Part shown: in pieces, positions 41,314 through 51,018 of the stretch
Layout of the letters: every line of letters starts with the position of its first letter
Position numbering within the stretch: the first letter of the stretch is position 1
Origin: Schizochytrium sp. CCTCC M209059
Taxonomy: Eukaryota > Sar > Bigyra > Thraustochytrida > Thraustochytriidae
Reading direction: 5' to 3'
Assembly: GCA_000818945.1 (NCBI GenBank)
Contig: KN805382.1
Location: 232,392-296,391 of the forward strand
DNA: 64,000 bases
Translations under genes and position numbers: made by a program
Notes under the pieces: generated by a model
Databases searched by the model: none
Seen by the model: only the letters and a program-made list of their open reading frames with translations
Told to the model about the DNA's origin: nothing

Positions 41314-41707
41314 ATGATGGTGGAGTCGAACCTCGTGAGCACCATCATTATCTCCGCGCTGCTCATGTTTTACGGACGCAAAGGCGCTGAAAAGTTTCCG
41401 TGCCACGTCGAGGATGTAGACTTCAAGACAAGTAAGGTGACTGTACGCGTCGAAGCATCAAGGTAGGTCAGGTGTTCGCCGTCATGCGCGCGCTTTCTTG
41501 AAACGTATTGGGTCGATTGCTGACCTTGGCACGGTGTGAACTTGTGTAATGCTCGTCGCACACAGAATGGCGGAACTCGAGACTGCGCTAGCGTTCTACG
41601 TTGTCCATCAGGGCGTAGCTTGTCGTGTGCGCCGATGGACGGCGCGGGACGACGCATATTTTGCCCAGGTTGCTTCTAATCGTGAAATACTCTCGATGGA
41701 GTTTTGA
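41314..41707 (+). CDS. small two-exon membrane protein, unrecognised
   Basis: Exon 1 41314-41462, intron 41463-41565 (GTAGGT...CACACAG), exon 2 41566-41707; 96 aa. The splice completes an Arg codon (AG|A) and the frame runs on to a TGA. Residues ~7-20 (LVSTIIISALLMFYG) form one hydrophobic segment near the N-terminus, followed by a basic GRKGAEKF boundary and a compact domain with two Cys. This suggests a single-pass or anchored small protein with most of its mass on the cytoplasmic or matrix side. The donor and acceptor match other introns here. I do not recognise a family. The frame is open upstream to 41260 from another ATG, which would add 18 residues; the MMVESN start has the better spacing to the membrane segment. 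Confidence 0.6.
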
Positions 41708-42307
41708 GGCAGCTTGAAGCATCATTTCCATGTATGACCGTCGATGAGATACGTTCAATGCAATAGTCTTTTATCATCACTACAGAGCGATCCAAGTGGA
41801 AAGACCAAAGCTAGAACGCGTTGTCACCGATGCTGCAAGACAAGACTTCAGGAATGTTTCCTTTATCATCAGACTCAGCTCGATTGTAATTGTAATCTTA
41901 TCAATAATCGTCAGAATGGCCTTGCCACGAAAAGAGTAACAATACCTATCGTGACATGAAGCTTATACTTTGTTAGAGATGTCAGCTCTGAGCGTTCAGC
42001 ACAAACAATGTCTCCGACGAGGAAAGATCCACATGCTGGGCTCGCTTGAATTCGACTATATAATCCATACTGTCTGATTTGACTCTGAGCTCTCTTGGAC
42101 ATTGTTGCGTTTTCTTCGGTGATGGATGGCACGACCTGAGCTGAGCCAACCAGTATTGTGAAAGTTTCATGGAAAAACCACATCACAAGGCCTAACGAAG
42201 ATGTGGCGAAAAGAGATGGTTTTGTTTTTTTGGTTTTGTTTTTGGCAATCTCAATCAAATTTACAATAAGTTGCCGTCATCGTGAGCTCACGCGGTCCTC
42301 TGCGGCG
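41708..42307. other. spacer before TTI1
   Basis: 600 bases with the 3' UTR of the 96-aa gene and the promoter of TTI1. AT-rich in the middle. The TTI1 frame is open back to 42158 but contains no ATG there. No gene seen. Confidence 0.45.
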
Positions 42308-45300
42308 ATGGGCCCGGGCGCCCGCGCCGCAGCCGTTGGCCGCGCGCCGCCACTTGAGCAGCGCGCGGCCTTTGAAGCGCTCAAGCCGGCATGCATGGCG
42401 CTCATGCGCGCAGTTTGCGAGAAAGCGGCGCTCACCCTGCCGGCAGAACGTGGCCGCGACCTAGAACTCGACGCCCAGGTAGCGCATCACTGTCAGCACC
42501 TTTCCATGATCGTACAGGAACAGCCGTCGGTGAGTCTAGAGCAGTGCGTGGAGTACGTCTTGCTGCCGCTGTTCAAGGCACTTCCATCGCTTTTGGCTGG
42601 CAAACGAGATCAAGGTCAGGCCTCGACCACAGGTACCACACAATTTGAGCTCGAGTGGGGTGAACTTGCGTGGATCGCGCTCTTTAACTGCGTTCAAAGC
42701 ATTCTATCGCAATGCTCACCGGCATTTCTTGCGGAGAGACCCGACATTGTCTTGCAGACATTGGACGCGAGTTTGGCCGGGCTCGACCTTGCAAAAAGCG
42801 AAGAGGTCCTCTACGCCGCCGTGTGCGCCCTACGGGCAGCCTTTGGTCCTACCTCCACTAAGACGCGTCATGATACAGGTCATGGCGGCGCAACTTGGCA
42901 GGCTCTGGCCGCTCCCCAGGGCCAGAATGCTGTCTTGCATGGACTCTTCGCACATACTATCCTCCGTCTGCTCGAGACGGCCAAGGTCCAGCGTGCGCGT
43001 CGGCTACGCATTGCCTGCCTCGAAACGGCTCAAGTCCTCTTGGACGGTGTAGGAGCAGCACGCCCCGAGGCCGTCGAGGAAGTCCTCCCCGGAGTTTCCG
43101 GAGTTCTTGGCGGCATCATCATGGAGGATTTCAAATCTGGTTCCACGGTTCGAGCCGCCGCCATCGAGGCTTGGACTCCGGCCATATGCTGCGTTCTCTC
43201 GGATATGCGCACGATTTCTGTGCCAGCTGAGACCGACGCGAGCCTTGACACTCATTATGAAAATTCCAATTCTCCGAATGAAGTGACGACGTCTTCGGCT
43301 GAGAAATCTGGCGACAAAAGTAAGAGCGCTCGAAAATGGGCAGAGTTTGTGAGCGAGCAGCGACCAAGACGGAGGTCGCATCTTGCGGAGACATGTGCGC
43401 GTCTGGATGTCATGCTCCGTGCCATTTTAGGCCACGAGCATGTGAGCGGGCCGGGTAGTCGCGTCGCGCAAATGAGTCTTGTGAGACTCGCATCTTGTCT
43501 CATTCAGGAGTGCACGCAAACAATGGTGGACAACTCGCCAGCTGGGCCAACGCGCACGCTCCTCTCAACCCTAGTAGAGATCCTCGTGACCATGGAGGTC
43601 AGCGAGGACCCAGATACCAGCGCGCTAGCACAAACTGTGCGCCAAGAATGTTCACTGAAATTAGGAACTACGACTTGTGCCTCTGAGGTGGACGAAGGCG
43701 TGTGGGGTACTCATGTTGCCCCCGCCTTGGACGAGTGCCTTCGTGATGCGCTTCGAGAATTGCCCTCTGTCGCCCGTTCCAAGGGCGAGGCTGCCTTTCG
43801 TCACAGCCTCGCGACGTGTGAGGCGCTGATTCGTTCGGTGGGGCCGACACGGCTTCAGGTGATCCTTGATGCCTGGTCTCCGCTGCAACCAATATTGACA
43901 ACCATTGAGCTTCACAAGGACCACGACGAGCGAGCTTTGGTGTCTTGGGATTACAACACTCTCGACGTTGCATATCCGGCGCGCCGATTTGTGCACTTTC
44001 AGGAGGGCGCAACACGTGACGCGCTCGATCGCATGCTCACAGCTCTCTTTTCCAGCACGGCAGGAGCGCGTCGAGAGCTCTATAGTGAACTCTTGGTGTG
44101 CGTGCAAGGCACGGGTGCCAGTGATCGCCATGAGGCGTGGTTGCTTCTTGCATTTCTAATGAGGGCTGCTGGATCCGATCTTGAGCCAGAACTTTGTCGA
44201 GACTGCGTTCATGTTTGTGTGGAAAACTTACGCGCTGACGACTTCGTCAACGCAGCATCGAATGGGGCCTCGCGCCGCTTGCTCGTGTCCCTCCAGCTTG
44301 AAGTTTTGGGCCAATGCTTTTTGCAACAGCAAGAGGACCAATATGACGTAGCGCGTAGACTTCTTGTCGAGGCTCTCTTTCCTATTCTGGTTCATGCTTC
44401 GAATGAGCGCGCCATCGTTGCTGATTCGGCAACTGCTGCACTTGGCTGCCTCGCTGTTGGATGCGGCTACGCGAATCGAGTTGACCTCATTCACGAAAAC
44501 ATCGACTACCTTCTCGATGCAACGTCGATGTGGCTCGAGGACCTCGAATCGTTTCCGCAAACGGCCAACATTTTGTTAACATTGCTGCGCATTCTGCGAC
44601 AGGCCCCACTACCACAGCGTCTCAAACCGTTCCTTCGCGACATGATCGATGGGGTCCTTCACGCGCTGGAGATGCGCAGGGGCGACTTTGGGTCAAAAGA
44701 AGCCAAGCTCACAAGCAACCTTTTGGGGGTGTTACTAACAGCCTTGCGAATCCTCCCCAGCGGCGAAACGCACGAGGAATCGGAAAGCCTTGCACCACGA
44801 GAGGAGGATCCTCTCGGTGCGCTCGTGGACGAATTCGAGAGCGCCACACGGACCTTTGCCGAGGTTAATCTGGACGCGATTGACGAGACATTGGATCCTT
44901 CCGCACCCAATGAGGATAATCCAGCGGGAGAGGGCGAGGACATCGCTCCGAAGCAAGAAGCAAGCTTTGAAGAAAACCTGGCCAAGACGATTCTTTTGCA
45001 CTGTAGACATTTCACGCGGAATGCAGATCTTGCAAGCCGGAGACTTGCTCTCGAGGGCGTGGCACAAGCACTGGGCGTCCTCTCGGGAAATCGCGACGAG
45101 CTGCTTCCCATGATTCACGAAGCGTGGCGTGGCATTGAAGCAAGTTTGTCATTAGAGCAGTCGGCCGCAGTTCTGGCGGCCTGTTTCAATGTTGTTACTG
45201 AATGCATTCGCCTTGCTCCCGACTTTATGAAAAGGCGTTATGTTCATAACGGCCCGTGGCGTGTCACGTGCACCTCGCTCAGGGCGGCAGCGCAGACGCG

Positions 45301-45679
45301 GGAGCGTCGAGGGCAGCACGAAATCGAGCTCATCCTTGGCGAGCTCGCGTGCGCTGAAAGTGCACTGACTCAGCTTCCTCGTAATTCGGCCTTGGCCAAG
45401 GAGAGCTTTCTTCTCGGTAAGCTTGCCATTGACCTTTTACCAGATGCGTCTTTTCGCAGTGGAGCACTGCGCGTTCTTCGCGCTGTGGCAACGGTTTTCC
45501 CGGATGTTCTTTGGCTGGAGGTCGCCACGTTCGCAGTCCGAAACCGCGACTTTTCGTGTGACAAGCTTGACGTCGATGCCAGCGAGCTGCCACGCGAGAG
45601 TGAAATGGCGCAAGGCCTGCGCGCGCTAAACAACGAGGAACTGGAAGAGATTCTTCAACTTATGAGCAGTCACGCATGA
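42308..45679 (+). CDS. TTI1: TELO2-interacting protein 1 (TTT complex)
   Basis: 1123 aa from the ATG at 42308, the first ATG of the frame. An all-helical HEAT solenoid. The N-terminus (FEALKPACMALMRAV), the block VLPGVSGVLGGIIMEDFKSGSTV, the block LGCLAVGCGYANRVDLIHENIDYL and the C-terminal LLPMIHEAWRGIEASL align with the characteristic segments of TTI1. TTI1 joins TELO2 and TTI2 in the TTT complex, which works with Hsp90 and R2TP to mature PIK-related kinases (mTOR, ATM, ATR, DNA-PK). An acidic disordered insert lies at ~840-920. Length is close to the human protein (~1090 aa). It converges on the ModF-like gene, 204 bases between stops. Confidence 0.88.
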   Translation: MGPGARAAAVGRAPPLEQRAAFEALKPACMALMRAVCEKAALTLPAERGRDLELDAQVAHHCQHLSMIVQEQPSVSLEQCVEYVLLPLFKALPSLLAGKRDQGQASTTGTTQFELEWGELAWIALFNCVQSILSQCSPAFLAERPDIVLQTLDASLAGLDLAKSEEVLYAAVCALRAAFGPTSTKTRHDTGHGGATWQALAAPQGQNAVLHGLFAHTILRLLETAKVQRARRLRIACLETAQVLLDGVGAARPEAVEEVLPGVSGVLGGIIMEDFKSGSTVRAAAIEAWTPAICCVLSDMRTISVPAETDASLDTHYENSNSPNEVTTSSAEKSGDKSKSARKWAEFVSEQRPRRRSHLAETCARLDVMLRAILGHEHVSGPGSRVAQMSLVRLASCLIQECTQTMVDNSPAGPTRTLLSTLVEILVTMEVSEDPDTSALAQTVRQECSLKLGTTTCASEVDEGVWGTHVAPALDECLRDALRELPSVARSKGEAAFRHSLATCEALIRSVGPTRLQVILDAWSPLQPILTTIELHKDHDERALVSWDYNTLDVAYPARRFVHFQEGATRDALDRMLTALFSSTAGARRELYSELLVCVQGTGASDRHEAWLLLAFLMRAAGSDLEPELCRDCVHVCVENLRADDFVNAASNGASRRLLVSLQLEVLGQCFLQQQEDQYDVARRLLVEALFPILVHASNERAIVADSATAALGCLAVGCGYANRVDLIHENIDYLLDATSMWLEDLESFPQTANILLTLLRILRQAPLPQRLKPFLRDMIDGVLHALEMRRGDFGSKEAKLTSNLLGVLLTALRILPSGETHEESESLAPREEDPLGALVDEFESATRTFAEVNLDAIDETLDPSAPNEDNPAGEGEDIAPKQEASFEENLAKTILLHCRHFTRNADLASRRLALEGVAQALGVLSGNRDELLPMIHEAWRGIEASLSLEQSAAVLAACFNVVTECIRLAPDFMKRRYVHNGPWRVTCTSLRAAAQTRERRGQHEIELILGELACAESALTQLPRNSALAKESFLLGKLAIDLLPDASFRSGALRVLRAVATVFPDVLWLEVATFAVRNRDFSCDKLDVDASELPRESEMAQGLRALNNEELEEILQLMSSHA

Positions 45680-45883
45680 TCGCCATCTTCAAAGTGCCGC
45701 TCGCCCGGTCTGCTTCCAATTTCGAGCCACATTTCCGATCTACGAGAGGAGAGAGGAGAGAGCAGTCTGTTCGAGCGCCGCTCCTTTTGCCTGATTCGGG
45801 AACAAGCCAATTTCCAATACAAGAGGAGGAAAACGTGCCCGCGCAACGCTGATGAATGAGCAACCGAGAGAATTCTTTATATA

Positions 45884-48062
45884 TCATGAGCTGTTACGAA
45901 TGATGTCGGGACGCTCGCCTGGCTTCAGGACAAGCCGATTTTTGATGAACGGCGGCCGCTCGTCGGCATGATGCGTGACGAAAACCATTGCACAATGGTC
46001 CTTGACAATTTCCAGGACATTGAGCATGTGCTGCCGGGTCGCAGCGTCGAGGCCGTGGAAAGGTTCGTCAAGAAGAAGAAGGTCATGCGGTCCGCTCGCG
46101 AGCGCTCGGCAAATAAGAACAAGGCGCTGCTGTCCCTGCGACAAGGACGTGAAGCGGCGGTCCAGCAGCCGTTCGAGACCCAGAGCTCGAGCCCAGCGTT
46201 TTGCGTTCTCTTCTTGTTCTTTGCTGTTGCTTGCGACAAGTCAGTCGTCTTTGTTTATAAGCGAATCTTGAAGGAAATCTCGAAAAATCAAAACAACAAA
46301 ACATGATGCTTGCTGGCTGCACCGCAAGTCATAACTTACGTGCACGACGGACATGGCCCGCCAATGATGCCGAAATAGCCTGTGCAAATAGCGCGCAGTG
46401 CGGACTGGTGCGAGCGTTGGAACTGGGTTTGCATCTTAGCAGAAACAATGCCCACTCTTGCTCGCAGTCGCTCAAGCGACACCTCGCTTCGCGGTTCGCC
46501 AAAAAGGAGTACATGGTTGCTAAAAACCTGGGCGACCTCTCCGGTGATGAGACCAAGCATCATGGATTTCTGAGATCGAGAGATTTTGACGTTGTCAGCC
46601 CGATTATCATTCGTCAGTCAGTTGCGTGGTCGAGTCAGCGATGCTATCGCTTTCGTGAACCCAAACTCTGTGCGAGATCGAGTCTACGCAAGATCAATTT
46701 TGTGGCAAGGCAAGGAAGGATGAATGAAGATTGCAACGTACCCCTGACCCGTTGGGGCCCTCCACACTCCAGTGTTCGCCCGAACGAATGGTCCAGGAAA
46801 GGTCTTTGAGAATGACTGCGTCTCCAAACTGGACCTTGACGTTCTTCATTTCGATGACTGGGACTTTTACGTCTTGATTCGACCTGGTGGGCGGTGCAGA
46901 CTCTTTAAGGAGGGATGCGATTTCGTCACGAAGTTGAGGCTCGATAGCGCCTGCATCTGCCCATTTTGTTCGCGCTGCGTGGTCCAAGTGTGACATAACA
47001 TCCTGATTCTCAAGGATATCTTCTTTGCGTCCCAACCTACGGATCTGATTATCTTCGCCAATCTCGAGTACGTGAGTGATCCCCGGGACCTCACTAATTT
47101 CGTTGATGCGATGGGAGATGAGAACGGTCTGCGTGGGCCCCGGTTGCGCCAAAAGACTTGCAAGCGAGGAGCGAGACTCGACATCGAGGCCGTCGAAGGG
47201 CTCATCGAAAATGCAGATTCGAGGCCGTTTGAGTAGCTCTTGCGCGATGCAAATCTTGCGGAGCTGGCCAGTTGAAAGTTTGAGCACGTGTCGTCCGAGA
47301 AGGTCGGCAATGCCGAGGTTCGCAAGGCCATTCGCTTCATCGAATGCTTCAGGGCTGACAAGGCGGTCAACATTGAGGTCGTCGTGCATGAGTCGATCCC
47401 AGGTACCCAGTTCCTGGACACGTCGCGCTTGTTCGGCAAGCTTGGCATCGCTCGCGCGCAGCGAGACATAGGCAATATCGCGAGCCTGGCAATCTTTGCG
47501 GTGGAAGACTTGGCCTCCAAGGATTTGAGCTCCATTACGCAGCGCAAGCGCCAGAGTGCCTGTAAGGTAAGTCGGGTGACAATGGACATCCCATGCCATG
47601 TTATGTGTCACGTCACGTCATGTCATGTCATGTTATGTGTCATGCAATGTCACGTCATGTCGTGTCATGTCATGTTATGTTTCACGCAATGTCATGCCAT
47701 GTCATGCCATGTCATGTCATGGCATCGCAAGCACGCAGAGCATGGAATGTATGTGAGCATTTGTCATTCTCAGTCACAGTCAGTCACCCAATCGTTTGTT
47801 GCATATTTTAAAAGCCAGTAAGCAATGATGAAGACCACATACTTTTACCACATCCGTTTGGGCCGACGACGAGCCAGTGCTCGTTCTCGTGAATCGCCCA
47901 AGACGTGCCTGGGAGCAGAAGGCCAGCGTGCGAGCGCTGTACCTGGGCGTGCTCGCTGGCGGACTTGGCCCTTCCTGTCAAATACAGCGAGGTTCCCGGC
48001 GTACGAAAGGGCCGCAGTGCGACGTTGACCAGCTCCACGAGCGGCCTTGCGCTTGAGGCCAT
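45884..48062 (-). CDS. ModF-like protein with two ABC ATPase domains
   Basis: Four exons on the minus strand: 48062-47843, 47559-46742, 46569-46340, 46223-45884; 535 aa; all phases join. ABC domain 1 has Walker A GPNGCGKS, signature LSTGQ and Walker B ICIFDEPFDGLD. Domain 2 has NLSW-type DLSWTIRSGEHWSVEGPNGSGKS, signature LSQGQQRL, Walker B LLLLDEPFHGLD and switch VFVTHHAD. The SGEHW element, the GYF-IIG segment and the HHADE ending match bacterial ModF (PhrA), a soluble twin-ABC protein linked to molybdate genes. There are no membrane segments, so it is a soluble ATPase; substrate unknown. Introns 1 and 2 interrupt the two Walker A motifs; intron 1 carries a CATGT repeat array. The start at 48062 is the first ATG; an upstream exon is possible. 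Confidence 0.85.
47585..47722 (+). repeat. CATGT/CATGC pentamer array in ModF-like intron 1
   Basis: About 135 bases of degenerate 5-bp units (CATGT, CACGT, CATGC) close to the 3' end of a 283-nt intron (acceptor side on the minus strand). Regular pentamer periodicity, not a CRISPR and not coding. Confidence 0.8.
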
Positions 48063-48456
48063 CCTCTTTGCCGCTACACCAGTTTCTTCTTTTGCGTGAA
48101 TCTTTGCACAGAGACAGAAGAGCTCTTGCTTCGTAGTTCGGTGGCCGCCGGAGTGCAGCCCGACGTCAGACAACCCAGCGCCGGTACTGTATAGTGGTAC
48201 CGCAAAGTTAAACCATACTATATTTTCAATTGGCCTGGCCCGACCTGGACCTCAGGCTCGTCGGCTCGTTGTCATCAAGCGCGGCTCTGCGCTGTGCTGC
48301 GACCTGGCATCTAAAACAGGGAAAGAGGGTGGTGGGAGCAGGCGGGCGCGCAGGCAGCTGCGCAAAGACGACAAGACAAACCCCTTCCCAAGCCTCGTTG
48401 CCGATAAGTAACAGTCTGCTTCAGTTGTTGCGAAGAATTGAAGGGACAGACGCACC
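48063..48456. promoter_or_regulatory. divergent ModF-like / FNT promoter
   Basis: 394 bases between the start codons. It includes a short AT-rich patch (CCATACTATATTTTC, about 48213-48227) that could be a core promoter element. No gene. Confidence 0.45.
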
Positions 48457-49335
48457 ATGGAGCCCGAACTCAGCAGCACCTTGAACATGGCCTCGGTTCG
48501 AGGCGAACCGAGCAGCCTAGGACCGGGGGTAGGACTTGCAACGGCAGGTGCCAGCGGAAGCGCGGATGGTGTGCTGTCGCCACAAGCACGAACTTTTGCA
48601 GCACTGAATGACAAAGGCTTGGATCGCGGACGGCGTGAATTTTGGCTCTTGTTTCTTTCGTCCCTGTATGGAGGCGCCTACATTGCGTTTGGAGCGCTCA
48701 TGTACGCGCGGACAGTTTGGGAGTACAATGCATTGGTGGCGGCACTCATTTTTCCTGCAGGGCTTGCCTTCGTCATCACCACGGGGTCTGACTTGCTCAC
48801 GAGCAACATGTTGTACGGCCTCTTGCCGCTTGTTTCTGGGGACGCTCGCCGCTCGCATTCGCAAAAGCTGCAAAACCTTGGTCGACTTTTGGGGATTTCG
48901 CTGCTTGGAAACATGGTTGCAAGCGTCTTTGTGGCAATGCTAGCCGTGACATTTGAAGTGGTCGCTGCGGAGGATGTGATTCGTTTGACGGTAAACAAGA
49001 CGAGCATGACTGGGGCCACAGTCTTTGTCAAGGCTGTGGGCGCGAATTGGCTTGTGAACCTGGCTGTCTACCAAGCTTCACTTGTGGACAATATGGGGAC
49101 CAAGATTATTCTGCTTTGGCTGCCCATCGCCGCCTTTGTCTCCATGAAGCTGGAACACTCGGTGGCCAACCTTACCTTCCTGCCTGCGGGATACTTTGCA
49201 GGCGCACCTTTGACAATTTCGCATATTCTGCTCTCAAATTTGTTGCCTTGCCTGCTTGGCAATTTCGTGGGCGCCTGTGTATTTGCAGCACAATGGCATC
49301 TAAAGGTACGTCGCCCGCACGTGCACAAGGTTTAA
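48457..49335 (+). CDS. formate/nitrite transporter (FNT) family protein
   Basis: 292 aa from ACCATGG. After a ~55-residue cytoplasmic tail come six hydrophobic segments with FNT landmarks: LLTSNMLYGL (equivalent of the FTSN loop), GANWLVNLAVYQA and KLEHSVANLTFLP with the central pore His. FNT channels are pentamers passing formate, nitrite, lactate or hydrosulfide with protons; which one is not readable here. The C-terminal end is uncertain: AAG|GTACGT at 49305 is a good donor, and TTTTTTCTTCTTGCAG at 49740-49755 a strong acceptor, with an in-frame exon 49756-49830 adding 24 residues. The spliced form would be 307 aa and ends IANTAILIRRRDR...GLMR. Confidence 0.9.
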   Translation: MEPELSSTLNMASVRGEPSSLGPGVGLATAGASGSADGVLSPQARTFAALNDKGLDRGRREFWLLFLSSLYGGAYIAFGALMYARTVWEYNALVAALIFPAGLAFVITTGSDLLTSNMLYGLLPLVSGDARRSHSQKLQNLGRLLGISLLGNMVASVFVAMLAVTFEVVAAEDVIRLTVNKTSMTGATVFVKAVGANWLVNLAVYQASLVDNMGTKIILLWLPIAAFVSMKLEHSVANLTFLPAGYFAGAPLTISHILLSNLLPCLLGNFVGACVFAAQWHLKVRRPHVHKV

Positions 49336-49890
49336 GCCAAGCGTTGAGCCAAGTGGGAGGTAAAAGAGCGCGTTAGTGGTGGTCATACATTTATCTTCTA
49401 TAAGTGGCTCTCTATTACAGAAAGTAAGCCTTTGTACGATGTGTTGGGAAATATGGTGGTTCGAGCGGCCCATGCATAAGATCGCTTGTAGAGGACGTAC
49501 GCTCTATATCTTGATACGCCAAAGTGTAGTAGGGTGGCATCGTCGTCCGGGGCGTCGCTTCTTCTTTGTTGTCAACCGCAATCCATGTCCTCTGCGAAGG
49601 GAAGCGAGACTTCTGATGCAGCTACATCTAAGTCTGTGCTGACAACTTTAAAAAGGTTGAACGGAACGAGACGCGTGAACACCAAACACCCTCGCCGCGA
49701 CCGCGCGAGAGAACGAACAGCAGCGCTTGAGCTTTTTTTTTTTTTCTTCTTGCAGATTGCAAACACTGCAATTCTTATCAGACGTAGAGACAGAGCCGGG
49801 ATGAATGTGTTTGACGGCCTAATGCGGTGAAAGCCAAAGTATATCCGCTCATTTTCAACCGTCCCTCAACTCAATCACACTCTCCGTCGC
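49336..49890. other. FNT 3' region with possible last exon
   Basis: 555 bases between FNT and GPN1. Contains a 15-nt T-rich pyrimidine tract and the candidate acceptor at 49755, with a possible FNT last exon 49756-49830. Otherwise no gene. Confidence 0.45.
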
Positions 49891-51018
49891 TCACGCAGCC
49901 GCGTCGGAGCCGACGTCGGTTTTGATGTTCTCATCCATTTTCATGTTTTTACGCATACGTGCCACGGCAGCCTGTCTGTGCTGCTCTTCGAGGCGTTTGG
50001 CTTCGTCCCGGCGACGCTCCATTTCAGGTCGATAGAATTCGTCGTACTCGCTTCGCGCTTCCTCCACGGCAGCGTAAAAGCTCTCAATACCAGCGCCCGT
50101 GGCTGCTGAGACGCCACAAGAGCGGATCCCGGCATAAAATTTGTCAAGAACGAGACTCATGGACCTTGTGAGATCCTCAATGTAGGCTTCGCCGTGCGCT
50201 TCGCTGTGCTGCTCGAGCGCATCGCGAAAGGCTTCGAAGTCGGTCATCCACTCTTGCGCGAACTCATGGGAGACGACGTCAGTTTTATTGAAGACAATGA
50301 CAACGGGAAGCTTGGTTTTGAACATGATGCTGCACGCGTACAGCATGTTGGACATGAAGGTGACGGGGTTGGTTGTCCGTGGGGTATCGACCACGTAGGC
50401 GAGCACGGTGGGCACAGTGGCTGCGAGAGACTCTGTGATGATGGCTCCGGATGCAGACCAAGTGAACACTTCAATTTGCCCAGGCGTGTCCATGAGCACA
50501 TAGTCGATCTCGTCGGTGCGCTTTTCAACAAGGCTCATGACCTGGTCGAACTTGGTGGCAAAGAGATTAAGACAGGTCATGATGCCGCCGTTCGGGCCGA
50601 GGCCGTACTGCTTCATGACGCCTTTGTAGTTTACTGTATCGCGAATGTCAATGTTGCAGCCAAAGGGGACCTTGGCTACGGCTGGGTCGAGGTTCATTGC
50701 GTAGACGGGGGTGTTGCTCTGGTGCAAGTCTGCGCTGACACGCTGGGCCACGGTCGTTTTCCCGCTGCCAGCCATACCTACGAAGACGATTGCCACTGGT
50801 TGTTTTTTGCTGGCGCTGGCCTTGGCTGCCTCCCCTGAGGCCCCGGCCGCGGTGCTGGCACCAGCCCCAGCGGCGGTGGTAGTGGTGGCGCCGGCGCCGG
50901 CGCCACTCTCGGCCTGGTGGTCCTCATCTCCCTGGCCCAGACTCGTCGCGGTCGCCGGCACGGGCGCGGGCGCAGGCGCGGGCGCGGGCGAGGAAGGTGT
51001 CTGCTGTTCGTCGCCCAT
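49891..51018 (-). CDS. GPN1: GPN-loop GTPase 1
   Basis: 375 aa from the ATG at 51018 (frame open further upstream without ATG). An N-terminal ~70 residues of Ala/Pro/Gly repeats (PAPAPAPAPVPA) is disordered; then the GTPase: P-loop GMAGSGKTT, NLDPAV, the GPN insertion (GPNGGIMTCLNLF) that names the family, switch DTPGQIEVFTW and NKTD. The C-terminal helix is charged. GPN1 with GPN3 is needed for assembly and nuclear import of RNA polymerase II. Length and motifs are complete. It diverges from the SNARE gene. Confidence 0.96.
   Translation of the reverse strand: MGDEQQTPSSPAPAPAPAPVPATATSLGQGDEDHQAESGAGAGATTTTAAGAGASTAAGASGEAAKASASKKQPVAIVFVGMAGSGKTTVAQRVSADLHQSNTPVYAMNLDPAVAKVPFGCNIDIRDTVNYKGVMKQYGLGPNGGIMTCLNLFATKFDQVMSLVEKRTDEIDYVLMDTPGQIEVFTWSASGAIITESLAATVPTVLAYVVDTPRTTNPVTFMSNMLYACSIMFKTKLPVVIVFNKTDVVSHEFAQEWMTDFEAFRDALEQHSEAHGEAYIEDLTRSMSLVLDKFYAGIRSCGVSAATGAGIESFYAAVEEARSEYDEFYRPEMERRRDEAKRLEEQHRQAAVARMRKNMKMDENIKTDVGSDAAA

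Noticed and set aside
47585..47722. Possible CRISPR-like array
   Set aside because: The period is 5 bp with no spacers and it lies within a eukaryotic intron.
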